This document shows positions 24,405 through 36,720 of a DNA stretch of 64,000 bases, one piece after another (the stretch's first letter is position 1; each line of letters begins with the position of its first letter). The DNA comes from Amylostereum areolatum (taxonomy: Eukaryota; Basidiomycota; Agaricomycetes; Russulales; Stereaceae). Under the pieces are notes generated by a model. It had not been told where the DNA came from. It saw nothing but the letters and a program-made list of their open reading frames with translations, and ran no database searches. Both the position numbers and the translations under genes were made by a program. Location of the stretch: the NCBI GenBank assembly GCA_012932865.1, contig SAXG01000023.1:623559-687558 (forward strand), written 5' to 3'.

Positions 24405-26564
24405 TTAGCTCTGAGAATCCTCTCGGAGAAAAGGAGGGCGTACCGCAGACGAGTTGCACATGACGGCGACGCGCGCGCCCGTTACCGTTTTGGCGTGGAT
24501 GGATTTGGCGAGGACGTTCGTGGCTGGTTGGGTTGCATAGCGGTGAGCTAGTGAACGGGCTAGAATAAGGGGTGGCTAACCGGTGTCAGGGTAGAGGTCG
24601 AGGATAGCGACTTCTTTGCCCGTCGCACCCGGGACGGCGTACCTAGATGAGATATGCGTGAAGGGGATATGCAAGAAAGTCGACGAGTAGCTTACCAGCA
24701 CGGGTCCGACACGCAGGAGCCTTCGATGGTGCCGGTACTGTTACTGTCGCTTAGGTGAGTCATAACGACAAAGCGGCGGGAGCGTACTCGTCGATCGAGC
24801 CCGTGGAAGTTTTCGAAGACGAAGTCCTGGATGTGCGTGTTATTCACGCTGGTGCTGTTCGGCTTCGGTCCGAAGCTAAGCAAGTAAAGCGCGACGAGTG
24901 TGAATGAGCAGTGTAGAGAGCTAGATATCACGCGAGACTGTACGTCCTGGTCCCAATAGCTGAGCGCGTCTAAGGTCAGGTTCGGTGCGGTCCAGACAGG
25001 GAGGGACTTACTTTTGTGTGACGTAGATCTGTAGGTTAAGATGGAGTACGTGAGCATGCGCTGGTGGGAGGCAAGGAAAGAAAACCATACAGGGAAAAGA
25101 ACTGAATCAAAGGATATATCTCTCCATGTGATACTAGGTGTCCAAATGTCAGCCTCAGTTCAAGAGACATAAACAAGGAATACATACTTGCGAGCGAGCC
25201 CGTTCCCACCCGTCCAGCTCTTGAAGCGCGCCGCATACAATGTCTTGTTCTGCATCTGAGCATCAGCCTATGGCCCCCAAGACTCTCAGTACAAGATTGC
25301 TCGCCATGAACACGTTTTCGATTCTGAGAAAGGAGAACAAGTCAGTAAAACGTATTCAGAATGATCGACGAAACTCGTACAAGACGTTCTGCACGTCCGC
25401 GATCCTGTCCGCCCTTCCCTAGAGAGCCGATAGAGAGCCCGTGGCCTCCTTCACAATATGAATTCCGGAAGACGATGTTCTTCGCGCCGTTACCGACGGT
25501 GAGACAGTCGTCTCCGTTGACTATGTAGTTATTTTCGAAGAGAAGGTCCGTTCCACCCGCCGAAAAGCCTGTGTTTGCAAGTGATGAACGTCGCCGCCCT
25601 AGCTACGAGAAGTACTAAACCTACCATCAGTGTTGAAGGGGAAGCTCTACGAGGAAGCAAAATATCAACTGGTTGTTCAAGAGGAAGAAGAGTCGACGCA
25701 CGTCTGTACTGGACTTGGCGAGAATCAGGTTGTTGAAAGCGTGGACGTTTGATGCACCGCTCGTGGCGAAGTTCCACCCTATGGGCTGGCAGCTGGTTGG
25801 TAAGGGATACCCTGTGGATATAGATATAGTGGCGAAGAAACCTTCCAGAGCTTCATGTCCCTGAATAACCCCGTTGGTGATTTTGCTGAACGCCCAGCCA
25901 TGTGGACGGTTTGTCTGCTGCCCCGCGTCCCACCACTACACAAAACCGTGTCAGTTCGTGAAAACACAGAAGAAAAAGTAGGAAAGAGTGCACTGCTTGA
26001 CCATGCCCGTCGACCCAGCCCCACTGAGGATCTTTCGAGCCTCGTAGTGTAACGTTGTTTCCCCCACTGAATGCGAACCTATAATGAAAATAAACGATTA
26101 ATCCGAGCTTCTCTGCTGGAAGTCCATGTCGGAAATCCTACCATGATCCTGTGAAGCTCTGGAGAAAAGAGGTCATTGGCCACTCTTAGATGAGCAGGTG
26201 CCGAGCATGGGCTTACAGAAGACGCAACGGCCGCTATACACGCATATACGTGTCAAAATCAGGTCATTGTCTGCAGGAAATTACACTGGCGCGCACCTTG
26301 TACCGTAACAATAGTCGTCCGGGTATGTCAGGTTGCCCTGGATGCTGACCTCCACATTGTTGAAACACGGGAAACTTGATGGGCGTGAATATGTTGTAGG
26401 TGACGCCCTTCGCGAACAGGATGGTCGCGTTCACGGAGAAGTTGCCCGACGCGAGCGCCGCCGCGAAGTGCAGGCGTGTCGTCCTGTCCGTTCACATGGG
26501 CTACACTGAGCGTCGTCCAGGCCGATACAATGGGCAGAATCCCGAGGAGCAACAAGGTGCGCAT
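24405..26564 (-). pseudogene. GH28 polygalacturonase-like gene with four single-base insertions
   Basis: Glycoside hydrolase family 28 enzymes cleave galacturonan in pectin and are secreted. The signal peptide MRTLLLLGILPIVSAW starts at 26564. GH28 landmarks in order: IFTPIKFP, GHGQAWWD, NTDGF, NGDDCLTVGNG, GGHGLSIGSLGKGG, ARFKSWTGGNGLA and the C-terminal CVSDPCWYAVPGATG. At least ten introns have intact GT-AG signals. However, the exons change frame four times, each explained by one extra base in a short run: about 26466-26467, 26363-26365, 25859-25861 and 25404-25405. As written, no functional protein can be made. Catalytic motifs are otherwise unmutated, so the damage is recent or artefactual. 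The 3' end at 24405 is the first stop in the last frame and is approximate. Confidence 0.8.
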
Positions 26565-27095
26565 GTTGAACGTTGACGACCGGGTGACCAGCACTTAGCG
26601 GTGCACTTAATACTTATAGCATTCGAGGACGAGGGCTGCCCGGTTCAGGAACTGTTTTGGTCCATGTGATGGAGAAGAAGATCGGCACGGAGGTAGTCGA
26701 GGATCGGAAGAGAGAGATGTCGGTAGACAAGCCGTTCACGAGCCGTGGCCAGGCGAACATGTGAGCCTGTTCATAAATGAACCCGGCCCGCAGAGGATAG
26801 ACGTACTAGCACTAAGCGTCGAACTCCTGATGGGTAAGTACTGGGAGGAAGAGCATGGAACGGGTTTATTGTACACAAAGTAAAGGCAGTACGCCCGATG
26901 CATAGCTGGGGTCAGTACACATACCAAACACATACCACGTGCTCTGTTCAATATATATATGTCCTTATATATGTCCTGAACGAGAACAATAGGTACTAAT
27001 GGATATAGCGGTGTACGCAAAGCAAGGTGCACACAACAAATAGCGAGTACACACCCAGAAGAGAAAGGGAACGCAGGCCGTTTACGATTTCCGCG
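26565..27095. promoter_or_regulatory. GH28 upstream region
   Basis: About 530 bases between the GH28 start and the stop of the next minus-strand gene. It includes an AT-rich block with ATATATATG near 26950. No gene seen. Confidence 0.4.
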
Positions 27096-28686
27096 CTACT
27101 CCTTCTTCTCGTCGCTGGGTTCACCACCTTCGCCGCCGTCGTCTCCACGCGAATCCGTGCTGTCCCTCGCCACGACGACAATCTCCGGACCGGACGCGAC
27201 GTGCACGTCTGGAATGGTAACGTGTATGGAACGATGCTGCTGGGTAGTATCGTCGGTCCGAACGGTCGTCTGAGGGACGCGGAAGGAGAACGGGACGGAT
27301 ATTTCGGCGCCTGAGCGCATTTTTGTGAGCGTGCTTTCGAAATGCGATTGCTGAAACGAGACGACGAGGATGACGACGGTGAGGTATATTCCCTATGTAT
27401 ATCACGACACGCCGGGCGAAGTGAGTGAAATTCCAAGGGGACGCAAAGTTCACTCACCGGTATCTGATTCATGCCCGAGGACCAAACGAGCTCGGCACTC
27501 ATTGCCGCGCTGAAAACCGAGACAGGGGACAAGGTACTGATCGCTATTTCTGATATGGTGTTGAGAATCTGCAATGGAAAGTCGATGTAAACCGAATGGT
27601 TCAGATAGACAAACAGGTCTCACCCAAAGTATTGCGTAGAGAACACCAGACTCCACAAGCAGTAGGAACGCAGCCTCTACAGCGGATTTTCGTGTACGGT
27701 TGCTTCAGGTAGCGACGGACATCGCGCCTGTGCTTCCTGTTGATCGGCTAGTGAGTCTTAATCCAGACAAAATGCAGTGATCAACTAACCAAGTTCTGTA
27801 GGCAACCATTGCTGTGGCCCACACATTGGCAGCAAGTGACACTGAATATGCCAAGGCAGTCAGGTCGGAATTTGCGGAAGGAGAGCCCAGCGGTCCGGAA
27901 GGATGCCGGCGTCGCAGGCACGGTGTCATACACAACATGCCTAATTATATAAACCACCCAGGAGCCTGTATATGATGACCTTGTTAAGCAGAATAGACGC
28001 AAGGGAGAGCGTGAAAGGAGCAGAAGAAAACGGGACACACATATCTGGACAAGAACAAGGACAACAGAAAATATGCGCATGCCCTTATGCATACCCCATA
28101 CGACACAGGCTCTCCAGAGTACGATGGAGTCGCCTATGATGGACTGCAAATGAGAAGGCAGCTTGATCCCTGCCTATCTCTTTATGCATAAGACAATGAA
28201 CTTACGATGACTGCAACGAGAACGTCCTCCACGAGCACGGCATAAAGATTGGAATCATTCCCAGGAGCGGAACCATCTCCACCGGAAAGGTCCAATGGAA
28301 TCATGACACTCAGGTCATACCATGCAGTATGCACGTCGATCGCCCATGTTGCAGCGGACAGAGCATATGTTGTGAGTGTTAGGATGAGCATGAGGAGGCG
28401 GGGCCGAGAGTGAAGTCCCTTCGAGCTTTGGGTGTTGCTCAATAACATGATCAGTCATATAGTCATATCAAGGCCCTACCTGAGTACATAGGTTGACGCG
28501 ATGACGAGGAGAGTGAGGATCCCTGGGATTATAGGGATGAAGATCTGTCATGGTTTTGACTCTCAAAGGCAAAAACTTACCAAAGAGGAAGGTTTCAAAG
28601 AGCAAGGGAAATATGCGAAGGAACTTTGTGCCGGACAAGTCGTTGAGTGCCAGAGATACTTGTTCGGGGCTAAGACAGTCGGGCAT
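27096..28686 (-). CDS. Multi-pass membrane protein, frameshifted
   Basis: Basidiomycete polytopic membrane protein of unknown function. Supported segments: start ATG 28686 with LLFETFLFG joined to ILTLLVIASTYVL (acceptor ending AATCCCAG), a second helix LLMLILTLTTYALSAATWAI, then DSIVLWRACVVWG, LAYSVSLAANVWATAMVAYR, AAFLLLVESGVLYAILW (about 27678-27624), 27568-27458 (ILNTISEIAISTL) and the last exon 27392-27096, which starts GIYLTVVILVVSF and ends in an acidic tail. The family usually has seven helices and a cytosolic tail. Around 27704-27705 the frame of RDVRRYLK does not join that of NRTRKSAVEAAF unless one A of an AA pair is removed. Exon borders around 27800-28030 are unresolved. Confidence 0.6.
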
Positions 28687-29211
28687 GGTGGACAAGGAGC
28701 CCGTATGCAAGCATGGGAGCCTTCTATATAGTGGAGAACGTGAAAGCTCTGCATTGTAGGACATCAAGATGCGAACAAAGTGCTTGTGATGCTGCAGATG
28801 GTTGGATGAATGGATGTGTCACTTCGCACGTAACTTCCTTACCGAGTATTGACATCGAAGGCAACACAGAAGACGGGTTAGTCGAGCTCAAACCGCCACC
28901 AGCCGCCACCCCATCCTGAAAGGCGTCGTGCAATCCATAAAACAGCTGGAATCCCAGTGATTTCTGATTTCTGGAAGTGGGAGTCACTATGATGCACAAG
29001 ATGTCAGGTAGTTGGCACAGCTGTCCATGGAAGGTATGGAGGGCGCCTTTCCCTGGATTGACGCAGGCGGTGAGCGGTGAGCAAAAAATCGCCACTGCTA
29101 TGTCGTCCATCGTATACTCTGCGCCCTCCTTGGTCCCTTCATCGGGGTTCTCGCCTTGAATTCTCCACGGTAGCCCATCCCAACAAGCCGTCCCGCCATT
29201 CACGCGGCTCG
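28687..29211. other. Intergenic or uncharacterised
   Basis: Contains the promoter of the membrane-protein gene. A minus-strand open frame covers much of it but has no motif, so I do not call it a gene. Confidence 0.3.
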
Positions 29212-30189
29212 TCAGTGATCAGAAGCGTGGAAAACAGAAAGACTCGGACAGAGGCGAGGAGGATGGTCGAGGAGCAGAATGAACGGGATGGGGGTGTTCC
29301 GCGCGTACCCGCTGTTGCCGGTTGCGTTTTCCCCTCCTCTCCAGAGTCCACTATGTCGATCGTGCTCATCAATCCACTCTCGATGCTTTTCACTGCCCAT
29401 AACCCGTCGTTCGCCATAGACAGCCTGTGGACCTGGATATATTCACCGCACGGGCTCGGGCGTGCCGATGTGAAAATCGCAGAAGATAACTTGGATCCCG
29501 AGTGAGGGTTGGAACACGAGGAGGTGAGCTTTTTTTGTTGCTCGTGGACGTCTGTCCTCGTTGTCATACTTTCAATCTGTTCCAACACATTCTTAGTATA
29601 CTGCTCCTAGGCTGTCGCGTAAGGAGGAATCCGAAAAAGACAAACGATGTGGGACCCTCGATGTTACCCGACGCGCGCTGGGCGCATCAAGTTCTTCACC
29701 GTCGATGGAGTGTGGGGCCTTTGCGACAACCGGTGAGTTGACGTTTCTCCTTGGCTATCTGGTTGGATGCGTGGAAGGTTGTAAACGGCGTTGGGATGTT
29801 GCTATGGGATGTGGGATACGGTGTGCGGGGGTGCCATCGGCACGTAGAATATGCGTTCGACGCCGCGGCGTTCAGCGATCCTCTTCGGCTCGCGTGTTTT
29901 TGCAGTTAGCTTCGTTTCTGACCTTCTGACTGTACAGTGAGCGAGCGGGCCTTCGAACACCATTTTGTGGACAGAATCCCACTCGTCTTCTGACTCCTCG
30001 ACGACGGAGACGACACGAGTCCACGCGAATTCGAAAGGACCCGGCAATCGCCTCGAAGATAACAAGCTGTGCGTGACCCTTTCTCCCCTCCTTTTCTCTG
30101 ATGTTCGCGGTTGCTGACGATACTGGGTGTATAGACAGGTGGCCTATACACGAATACCACTCGGACCGACCTGACGGCGAGGCCAAGAA
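29212..30189 (-). CDS. Possible hypothetical gene, fragments only
   Basis: Two pieces look coding on the minus strand. The first, about 29470-29212, joins IQVIFCDFHIGTPEPVR to EKHREWIDEHDRHSGLWRGG across a plausible GT-AG intron and stops at 29212. The second, around 29720-29590, reads AKAPHSIDGEELDAPSARRV. Further upstream (about 30060-29940) the frame includes VVSVVEESEDEWDSVHKMV. I cannot join these into one verified model, and no family is recognised. It may be a separate gene or a continuation of the next minus-strand gene. Confidence 0.3.
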
Positions 30190-31152
30190 CTAGAGTCTTT
30201 TCACGGCCATGACTGACGACGCTTCACGCGTATTCTCCCTGCTCGCGCCCGCATCCCCTATTTCTGCACCCACCAGAACTGTACCCTTTCCGATCTCCTC
30301 TTCCATAACCCTCGCAACGTCCGGCGCGTTCCCGCGAACCAACACACAAAATCGGCGCCAACAGCTCCCGCCGCCAAAATTCTTTCCGGCCCTGGGATTC
30401 TGCCATCTACGATCCCTCCCTTGTTCCTTCTCGCACCAGGTTGGTTCGGCGCAAAGCATCGTGAACCGGCGATTCGTCAGTCTTTGTGCGAGCGAGCGCG
30501 CTACAGCCGTCAAGGCTCCGAGGACCGACAGCGAACTACAGATCAACAAGGATCCACCGACGTCGATAAGCTGAACGTCATCAGCCGCAAGCCTACAAGT
30601 GCCAGTTTTCGAGCTTTCGCCTTCACTTTGAATGTCTTCAACTCCTCCCTTACATCCCTCCCCACCTGTCGGTGCCCTCGCGCTTGTACCCGAGGACGAA
30701 CGCGGCTGCGATGTTGTTTGTGAGCGTCGGCGGGCGCTTCTGACCCGCGACGCGGTGCCCTACGAATCGCGCGAGCCACGCGACGTTGGATGCGAGGACG
30801 CCGGGGAGCTATGGGGCGTAGACGGTCGCAGTCTGCGTTAGGCCCAAGAGGACTTGTATGTGCGCGATTGGAAGGCGGCTCGGGTGGTGATGAAGATGGC
30901 GCTGGGGGCTTGGGTTCGGCAAATGGAGGCGGGAGCTGGGTGCTTTCCGCGACGGGAGTTGCGCCAAGTGTGGGGTTGTACTACGGTACGAATGGAGTCA
31001 GCGACAAGAGGGGGGAGGAGGAAATGATGGTTCAGATACCTAGAAATTGACGGGGACGAAGATGAGGGGCGAGTCGGACATCGAATGGGTGAGACTTCGT
31101 CGAGACGTGTGCGGCGGCGTGGGTCGTAGTAGAAGGGGATATCGTAAGTCAT
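30190..31152 (-). CDS. Hypothetical protein with one membrane segment
   Basis: Not recognised. A phase-consistent model from an ATG at 31152 has exons 31152-31040, 30980-30854, 30808-30654, 30592-30437 and 30391-30190. The central part is convincing: LPGVLASNVAWLARFVGHRV, then RPPTLTNNIAAAFVLGYKRE, then a hydrophobic helix LLICSSLSVLGALTAVARSL. The C-terminus is NAPDVARVMEEEIGKGTVLV and ends VMAVKRL. The N-terminal exons are low-complexity and their frame choice is uncertain. One intron ends after a clear CTAAC branch site. Possibly a mitochondrial or organelle membrane protein by composition, but that is inference. Confidence 0.45.
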
Positions 31153-32593
31153 TTGATGTGGGGGAAAGGACGAGGAACTTGCTTCTCTACCGCGTTGTGT
31201 ATTTGGCCATCGATGGAAGGATTCGAACGTCGCTGCGGAACTTGGATATTCATGTGGCACTCGCGGTTGTCCACTGGCACTCAAAGGCCTGGATAAGTGC
31301 TACACAAGTGTCCGAGTCAGTCGATGTAGTATAACATTGCACGAATATATAAGCATAACGGGCCGTTCAACGCGCCCAATGTACGGATATCGTCACGAAA
31401 CAAATCGGAGGCCACGGCGGAACCGACGCATATGATCATCCGCTCTTTTCACCAATCCGCAGCACCCTGGAAAGTTCCCGCGCCCGGAAAAGGAAATCTT
31501 CGGGGGTCATCAAGCTACCGTCAGCGACGTTTGGGACTCGCACATCTACCTAACGTCGACAATGCAGAGCGAAATCAACGCCAACGTCGATAATGACGTT
31601 TTTGACAGCCACGGACCGGCGACGGCGACGACGAGGGCAGAACTATCGAGGGTTGACGGAGGGTAGTTGCCCAAAAAGTGGCCCACTGGAGAGTGACCGG
31701 CGAGGCCTCGCGAACCCGGCAAATCCAGCGCGTTGAGCGTCCGAAGGAAAGATAGAAATACTTCAGTGACATGGCTCCGCATTGTATCCCGAATCTGTAA
31801 GGTGCAGATTGACTCTTGCTTGAGTGCTGGAACTGGAGATAATGAGCCCGTTCCATTCGAGATTGGCCTTAGATCACCCCAGGCTCACCGCTCAGACACT
31901 TCTCTGTTCCCTTCAGAAAGTGCAGACTTCTCTATAGCTCAGTACTGTAATTATTGCTGGGTTGTATATGGCCAATGTACGATGTCCGACACTTGCAGAC
32001 TTGCAGTGTTTACGAACATGGACACGCGGTTGCACGCGGTCCGCGAGTGCGAACTGAGATGGAATGTAGTGAATTGCCTTTCTGGGGGCTACCAGCCAAG
32101 GCCTCTAAATTTGATGCAGACCGTACAACCAGAACGACTATCTTCTGGTTAGGTCAGCCACGGAGACTACGGGGAAAGGCTATTGTCTCCCGAAAAGGCG
32201 CACTCCAAAAGGTTGATATTTCCTGATCGGGATATGCGCTTCTGCGCCTTTCCCCCTTTGTGCAATCGAGTTGGAAATCCTTTCCTTTTCCATCACCCTT
32301 TCCCCTCGCATTTCCCCGTCAGGGCCAACCACCCCGGGTTTGTTGTGGGAGCGCGACTGCTTGACGACCAGGCAGCTTGCAGGCAGCTGCTGCTATTGTG
32401 TGTCGGGAAAGGCAAGTCCCGTCCGGCCAGCTGGCGGCCCAGGTGCCTCGTGTGCGTGGTGGCTGGTATTTAAAACGTAACTCAGCACTTCTTGATCCAG
32501 TCAATTCACTGCACCTCTCGCCCCCCTCCCCGCCCCGTGTGCTAATTCTTCCACTACCTCTCCCATCGACTCTCATCGATCTCATCCCTCAAC
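31153..32593. other. Intergenic, about 1.4 kb
   Basis: No supported gene. The 120 bases before the next plus-strand start are C/T-rich, and TATTTAAAAC near 32465 is a TATA-like element about 125 bases upstream of that start. Confidence 0.45.
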
Positions 32594-33712
32594 ATGCCAG
32601 TCATCAGCATGACCGTCGACAAGGCCCGTTGCCACTTCGAAAGTCATCCAACGGCGTCGAGGCGTCCCAATCGTGACGAACGTGTCATCAGCCCGGTGCT
32701 GCTTTACCGTTCGGAGAGCCACTCTGTCTACTCCGGTATCTTGCCTTCGAGGGGTGATGGTCGTGGATCTCTTTGCCATCCCAATGTCGTCATCAAGCTT
32801 GCCAGAAACAGGCGCGCCATGCAGTCTCTCGCGAGAGAGCATAGCATGTACACAGGAAAACTGAGATCTCTCCAAGGGATCTATATTCCTCGCTACCACG
32901 GACTTTACTACAACAGAAACGGACGAGGACCTCTTGCGTGCATCGTCCTCGAGTATTGCAATGACCCGGTGGGTCATTTTTCCTTGCTGAAGAAGGAGTT
33001 CAAGTGCGTATACGTCCCGCGATTTCTCGATGCGGCGCTCACCGCACAACAGATCACAGCTCGTCGAAGCAGTGACAGCTATACATACACTGGGGGTCAC
33101 CCACCGCCATATATCGGAAGGGCACGTTCTCGACCACGACGGTCGTCCGAAGATCATCGATTTTGGGCTCGCCTGCGAAGAGAAGTGTCAGCTGCGGATT
33201 GACCTCTGCCAGGGCGACGTCGCGCCCTCCCCGGCGGATGTTGGCTGCAGAGAGCTGAACATCCTGTGCACAGGGATTCGTTTCTGGAGGCCAGGTGAGC
33301 AAGCATCTTCCCGTTCTATTTTTCACCCCGCCTCACACACTTACGATCACGTTCAAGCGAGCATGAGGTTCGGTTGTCTATATTTCCCCGTCCAGTGGAT
33401 GAAGGAGCCATGGAAGCTCGCAGACGCGGCTTCTCGGTACCCCGACCCCGAATTCAGGATGCGGATGGCCTGTGAAGCGGTCGAGAAGCACATGGCCCGA
33501 TGGTACCCCGACGACTGGGAAAAGGAGAGAGGTGAGCGAGCAGCCTATCTGTGACCCCGAATTTGTTTTTTCTCACGTCGTGTTGTATAGCCACTTATAG
33601 ACTCAAGACGGAGCGATTGTGTGCGGAGTATGTTAGGAGGATGGCCGACCCGGAGGTCGAGGCGAGAGCCAGCGAGGTGTCACGCCCATGTATGTTTTTC
33701 CGACGATTTTAA
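32594..33712 (+). CDS. Kinase-fold protein, probable pseudokinase
   Basis: Exons 32594-33003, 33053-33294, 33358-33531 and 33591-33712; 948 nt, 315 residues. The N-lobe Lys is in NVVIKLARNRRAMQSL and the C-lobe keeps PKIIDFGLA. However the catalytic loop reads THRHISEGHVLDHDGRP: the catalytic Asp of HxD is His and the downstream Asn is His. Catalysis is therefore unlikely, while nucleotide or protein binding may persist. It resembles the mushroom-expanded kinase-like families but is distinct from the gene at 5495. A TATA-like element lies about 125 bases upstream. The last intron is optional: reading through it ends at 33712, while splicing would give a stop within 40 bases. Confidence 0.72.
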
Positions 33713-34576
33713 CCTATGTCATTCTCGACGGTGACGTGAAGTGTGAATATTGAGGAAGGATGAAGCTCAAGTGCTCAAAGGTAGTGGAAACTGCAGCGAT
33801 GCGCCCCGATGTGCATACGACGCGTAGTTGATGAGCGGGTATAGATCGGTGAGAAAGGTGGGCAGTAAGTTCTGCGGGGGTGCATGGAGTTACTGTAAGT
33901 GGGAATGCGAGTCAGGGAAAAGGGAGGAGAAACAGGGAGAAACGCACGGATACCGGCCAGGAGAGGCCAGGAGATTCGCGGCACGAAGTTCCAGTAGCAC
34001 GTACGCCCATTGTAGCGGGTGTCATTTAGCTTCGAGATCCACAATGATCCATATTTCGTAGGATACGGGTATGTGCCGTGATGCTCGAGCTCTCATATGG
34101 CATGCAGTTGAACAGAACGTACTTCCCATTGCGTGAGATGGTTCCTGGATGATTCGGACTGTGTACAGGCAAGTGGGAGTTTGATGACTTCGGTGTTGGC
34201 AAATCGGACAAACGGACGGCCAGCTGGGAGAAGAGAAGCTTGGATTGGAAGTAAAATGATAGTCCTAGAGTAGCAGCCTCTTTTATCGTTCGTCGGTTCA
34301 ATTGTCTGTCAACTCGTAAGGCTCTCCTTCGATGAAGGCCAGCTACTGGTTTTCTGCCAATCATGAAAGGCAAAGTCGCATTGGAAGGGGGTCACAGGAA
34401 TCAAGATACGCGACCTGATGCATTGAGGCGAGTGACTGCCAGTCAGTGTCCCATTCCTTTTCACACAATGGTCACCGCATGACGTCTAACGAACCTCGGG
34501 GCTTCGTCCAGCCTAGAGAGCACTAGCATGATCTCGTGGGTAGTAACGTAGCCCGGAACGATAGATAATGCAAGTG
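33713..34576. other. Intergenic, convergent
   Basis: About 860 bases between convergent genes. Open frames on both strands have no motifs. I see nothing further. Confidence 0.45.
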
Positions 34577-36720
34577 CTATACGTCGATCAACTTCGCGCT
34601 CTCCCACTGCTGGTACACAGGTGTGCTCTTCAGCCACTGCACCAGCTCACTCCGCTTCACCTGCGTGCCCTTCTCCTCCGACTCGACTTTGACTTTCTTC
34701 CCGTCCTTGAACTCCCACCGCTGCTGCTTCACAGTCACCAGTCCCGCCTTGAGCTCGTCCACGCCGACGATGATTGCGAAGGGCACCTCACTCTGCTCGC
34801 CCGCCGCGAACTGCGCGCTCATCCCCTTCGGTTTCTTCTTCGCCAGATAGTCCACCTGCGGGCAAATGTCAGCCGCGGCGTGGCCAGAAAAGAACAAAAC
34901 GTGACGCACCCTGATCTTCTCCTTTCTTAGCTCCTGCACCAGCTTTATCCGTTCGCCGAGGAGCTCGTCACCCGCAGACATCACATACGCCATGACATCC
35001 CTACTCCTCATTCCCTTCTCCACCCACTGAGGCCACACAAGCGCAAAGACACGGTCGAGCCCGATGCTGACGCCAACACAGGGCGTGCCCTGCGATTTTT
35101 TCTTCGCGTCCCCGGAAGCCGCCGCCGCGAAGCTGCCCACAAGGCCGTCGTATCGTCCACCGGCGGCGATCGAGCCCACGCCAACTTGGGATTCGTCGAC
35201 CTCTTCCTCTTCCTCTGCATCTGCGGGAGGCTTTTTACCCTTCTTTTTTGGTGCGGGGGCGGGCGCCGGGACAGGAGCTGGTGCGTTAGTGTTGGCAGAG
35301 TTAAAGCCTGGAGGGGCGGACGCTTCAGTGATGGCTTCGTAGATGATCCCGGTGTAATAGTCGAGGCCACGCGCGAGGGACATGTCGAAGGAAATCTGGA
35401 AAAATCGAAATGAGCGGAGTGGAAAGGGGGAGAGCGGTAATACGATACCTTGTCAAGAACGTCCCACTGCTCGAGATATGTGAACAGGAGGCTCATCTCG
35501 TCGAGGCCCTCCTTTGCGCGTTTGTTCTCGGTCAAGGCCTTGTCTGCGAGCAAGGTATCCAAGAGATCGCGCTTTCCTGAAGACAGATAAGTTCCCCGTC
35601 GGATGTATTTCTTCGCGGGCGACGCACCTTTCAATTTCACGTATTCCCCGATCTTGTCCGCGCACACGGGATCCAGCCCCTTCTCCTCTGTCATTTCTGC
35701 TTTCACTTTTTCCCAAGGCAGCTACACATACTTTTTCATCAACGCCGTTCTTTTGACAAGTACTGGTGATTTACTTGCCTTATCCAGCTTGTCGACGGCA
35801 GAGGATATTGGGCGAGTCTTCTCTGGCGGCACCCCGCAGACCTCAAAGATGCCGTCGAGGATTTTTCGGTTGTTCAACTGAATCCCAAAACTCGTCAGGC
35901 TTTAAGTAACCTGTGCATGACGGAAAATCCGCGCCTTGATGGTGAACTCGCCAATCCGGAGGTTTGTTAAGATGCTGCAGACTAGGCTGATCACCTCCGC
36001 GTCGGGGATCATCGAGTCCCACTGCCCGGTCATGTCGAAGTCCTATCGACCGTCCTTCAGCGTCAGCGCGCGCACACTACGAGAAAGATAGATGGCCATA
36101 CAGCCTGCAAAAATTCCCTCATCCGACCCTTGGACATGACTGGGTTGTCCCTCCGGTACACCTTCCCGACCTGCCAAAACTTGCTCTGCGTATTCGTTCC
36201 CCCACTCATGGCGAGGTATCGCGCCAAGGGAACGGTGTGGTCATACCGGAGCGCGAGCTGCTCGCCACCCTGGTCCTTAAGATCGAAGATGAGCTTGGAG
36301 TCCTCGCCGTACTTGTCCGTGAGCACGTCTTTGCGCTCGAACACGGGGGTGTCAAGTTCCGCGCCGCCGTACACCGTAAAGCACTCTTTGACGATGTTGA
36401 TGATGTGTTCTCGGCAAAACATTTCGCTGGGGCCATAGTCGCGTGTGCCCTGGGGGGTGCCCATAGACGAATGAGCCAAAGGACGGAGGACATGACGGAC
36501 ACCGACGCACCTTCGCTGTCTTGAGCAGCAGCCTCTCCTTTTTCTCCCCCTCATTCGCGCCGCTGTCCGTCGCTTTCAGGGAACGGATCGCCGCCTTGAG
36601 CTCTGCCAGGCGTTTTCGTGTAGCCTCGAGCGCCTCCGCCGGCGCGTTCTCCTTCCTAAGGTTGTTGAATTGTTCCGTCTGCTGCGAGAGCTCGGAGTTA
36701 AGTGATTCGAGCGTGGCCAT
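34577..36720 (-). CDS. HTS1: Histidyl-tRNA synthetase
   Basis: Class II synthetase that charges tRNA-His. Exons 36720-36511, 36449-36102, 36042-35935, 35877-35779, 35721-35628, 35576-35449, 35395-34910 and 34855-34577; 583 residues. N-terminal WHEP-like helix ([14 protein letters not shown]), then [11 protein letters not shown] (motif 1 area), [14 protein letters not shown] (motif 2 area), [27 protein letters not shown] and [11 protein letters not shown] (motif 3). The C-terminal anticodon-binding domain ends [12 protein letters not shown]. An in-frame ATG 96 nt upstream (36816) adds a basic, acid-free leader typical of mitochondrial targeting. Intron 35778-35722 has the canonical GC donor GCAAGT; the intron after 35935 is either GC-AG or leaves 8 extra residues. 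An Ala/Pro/Lys and acidic insert follows [10 protein letters not shown]. Confidence 0.95.
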
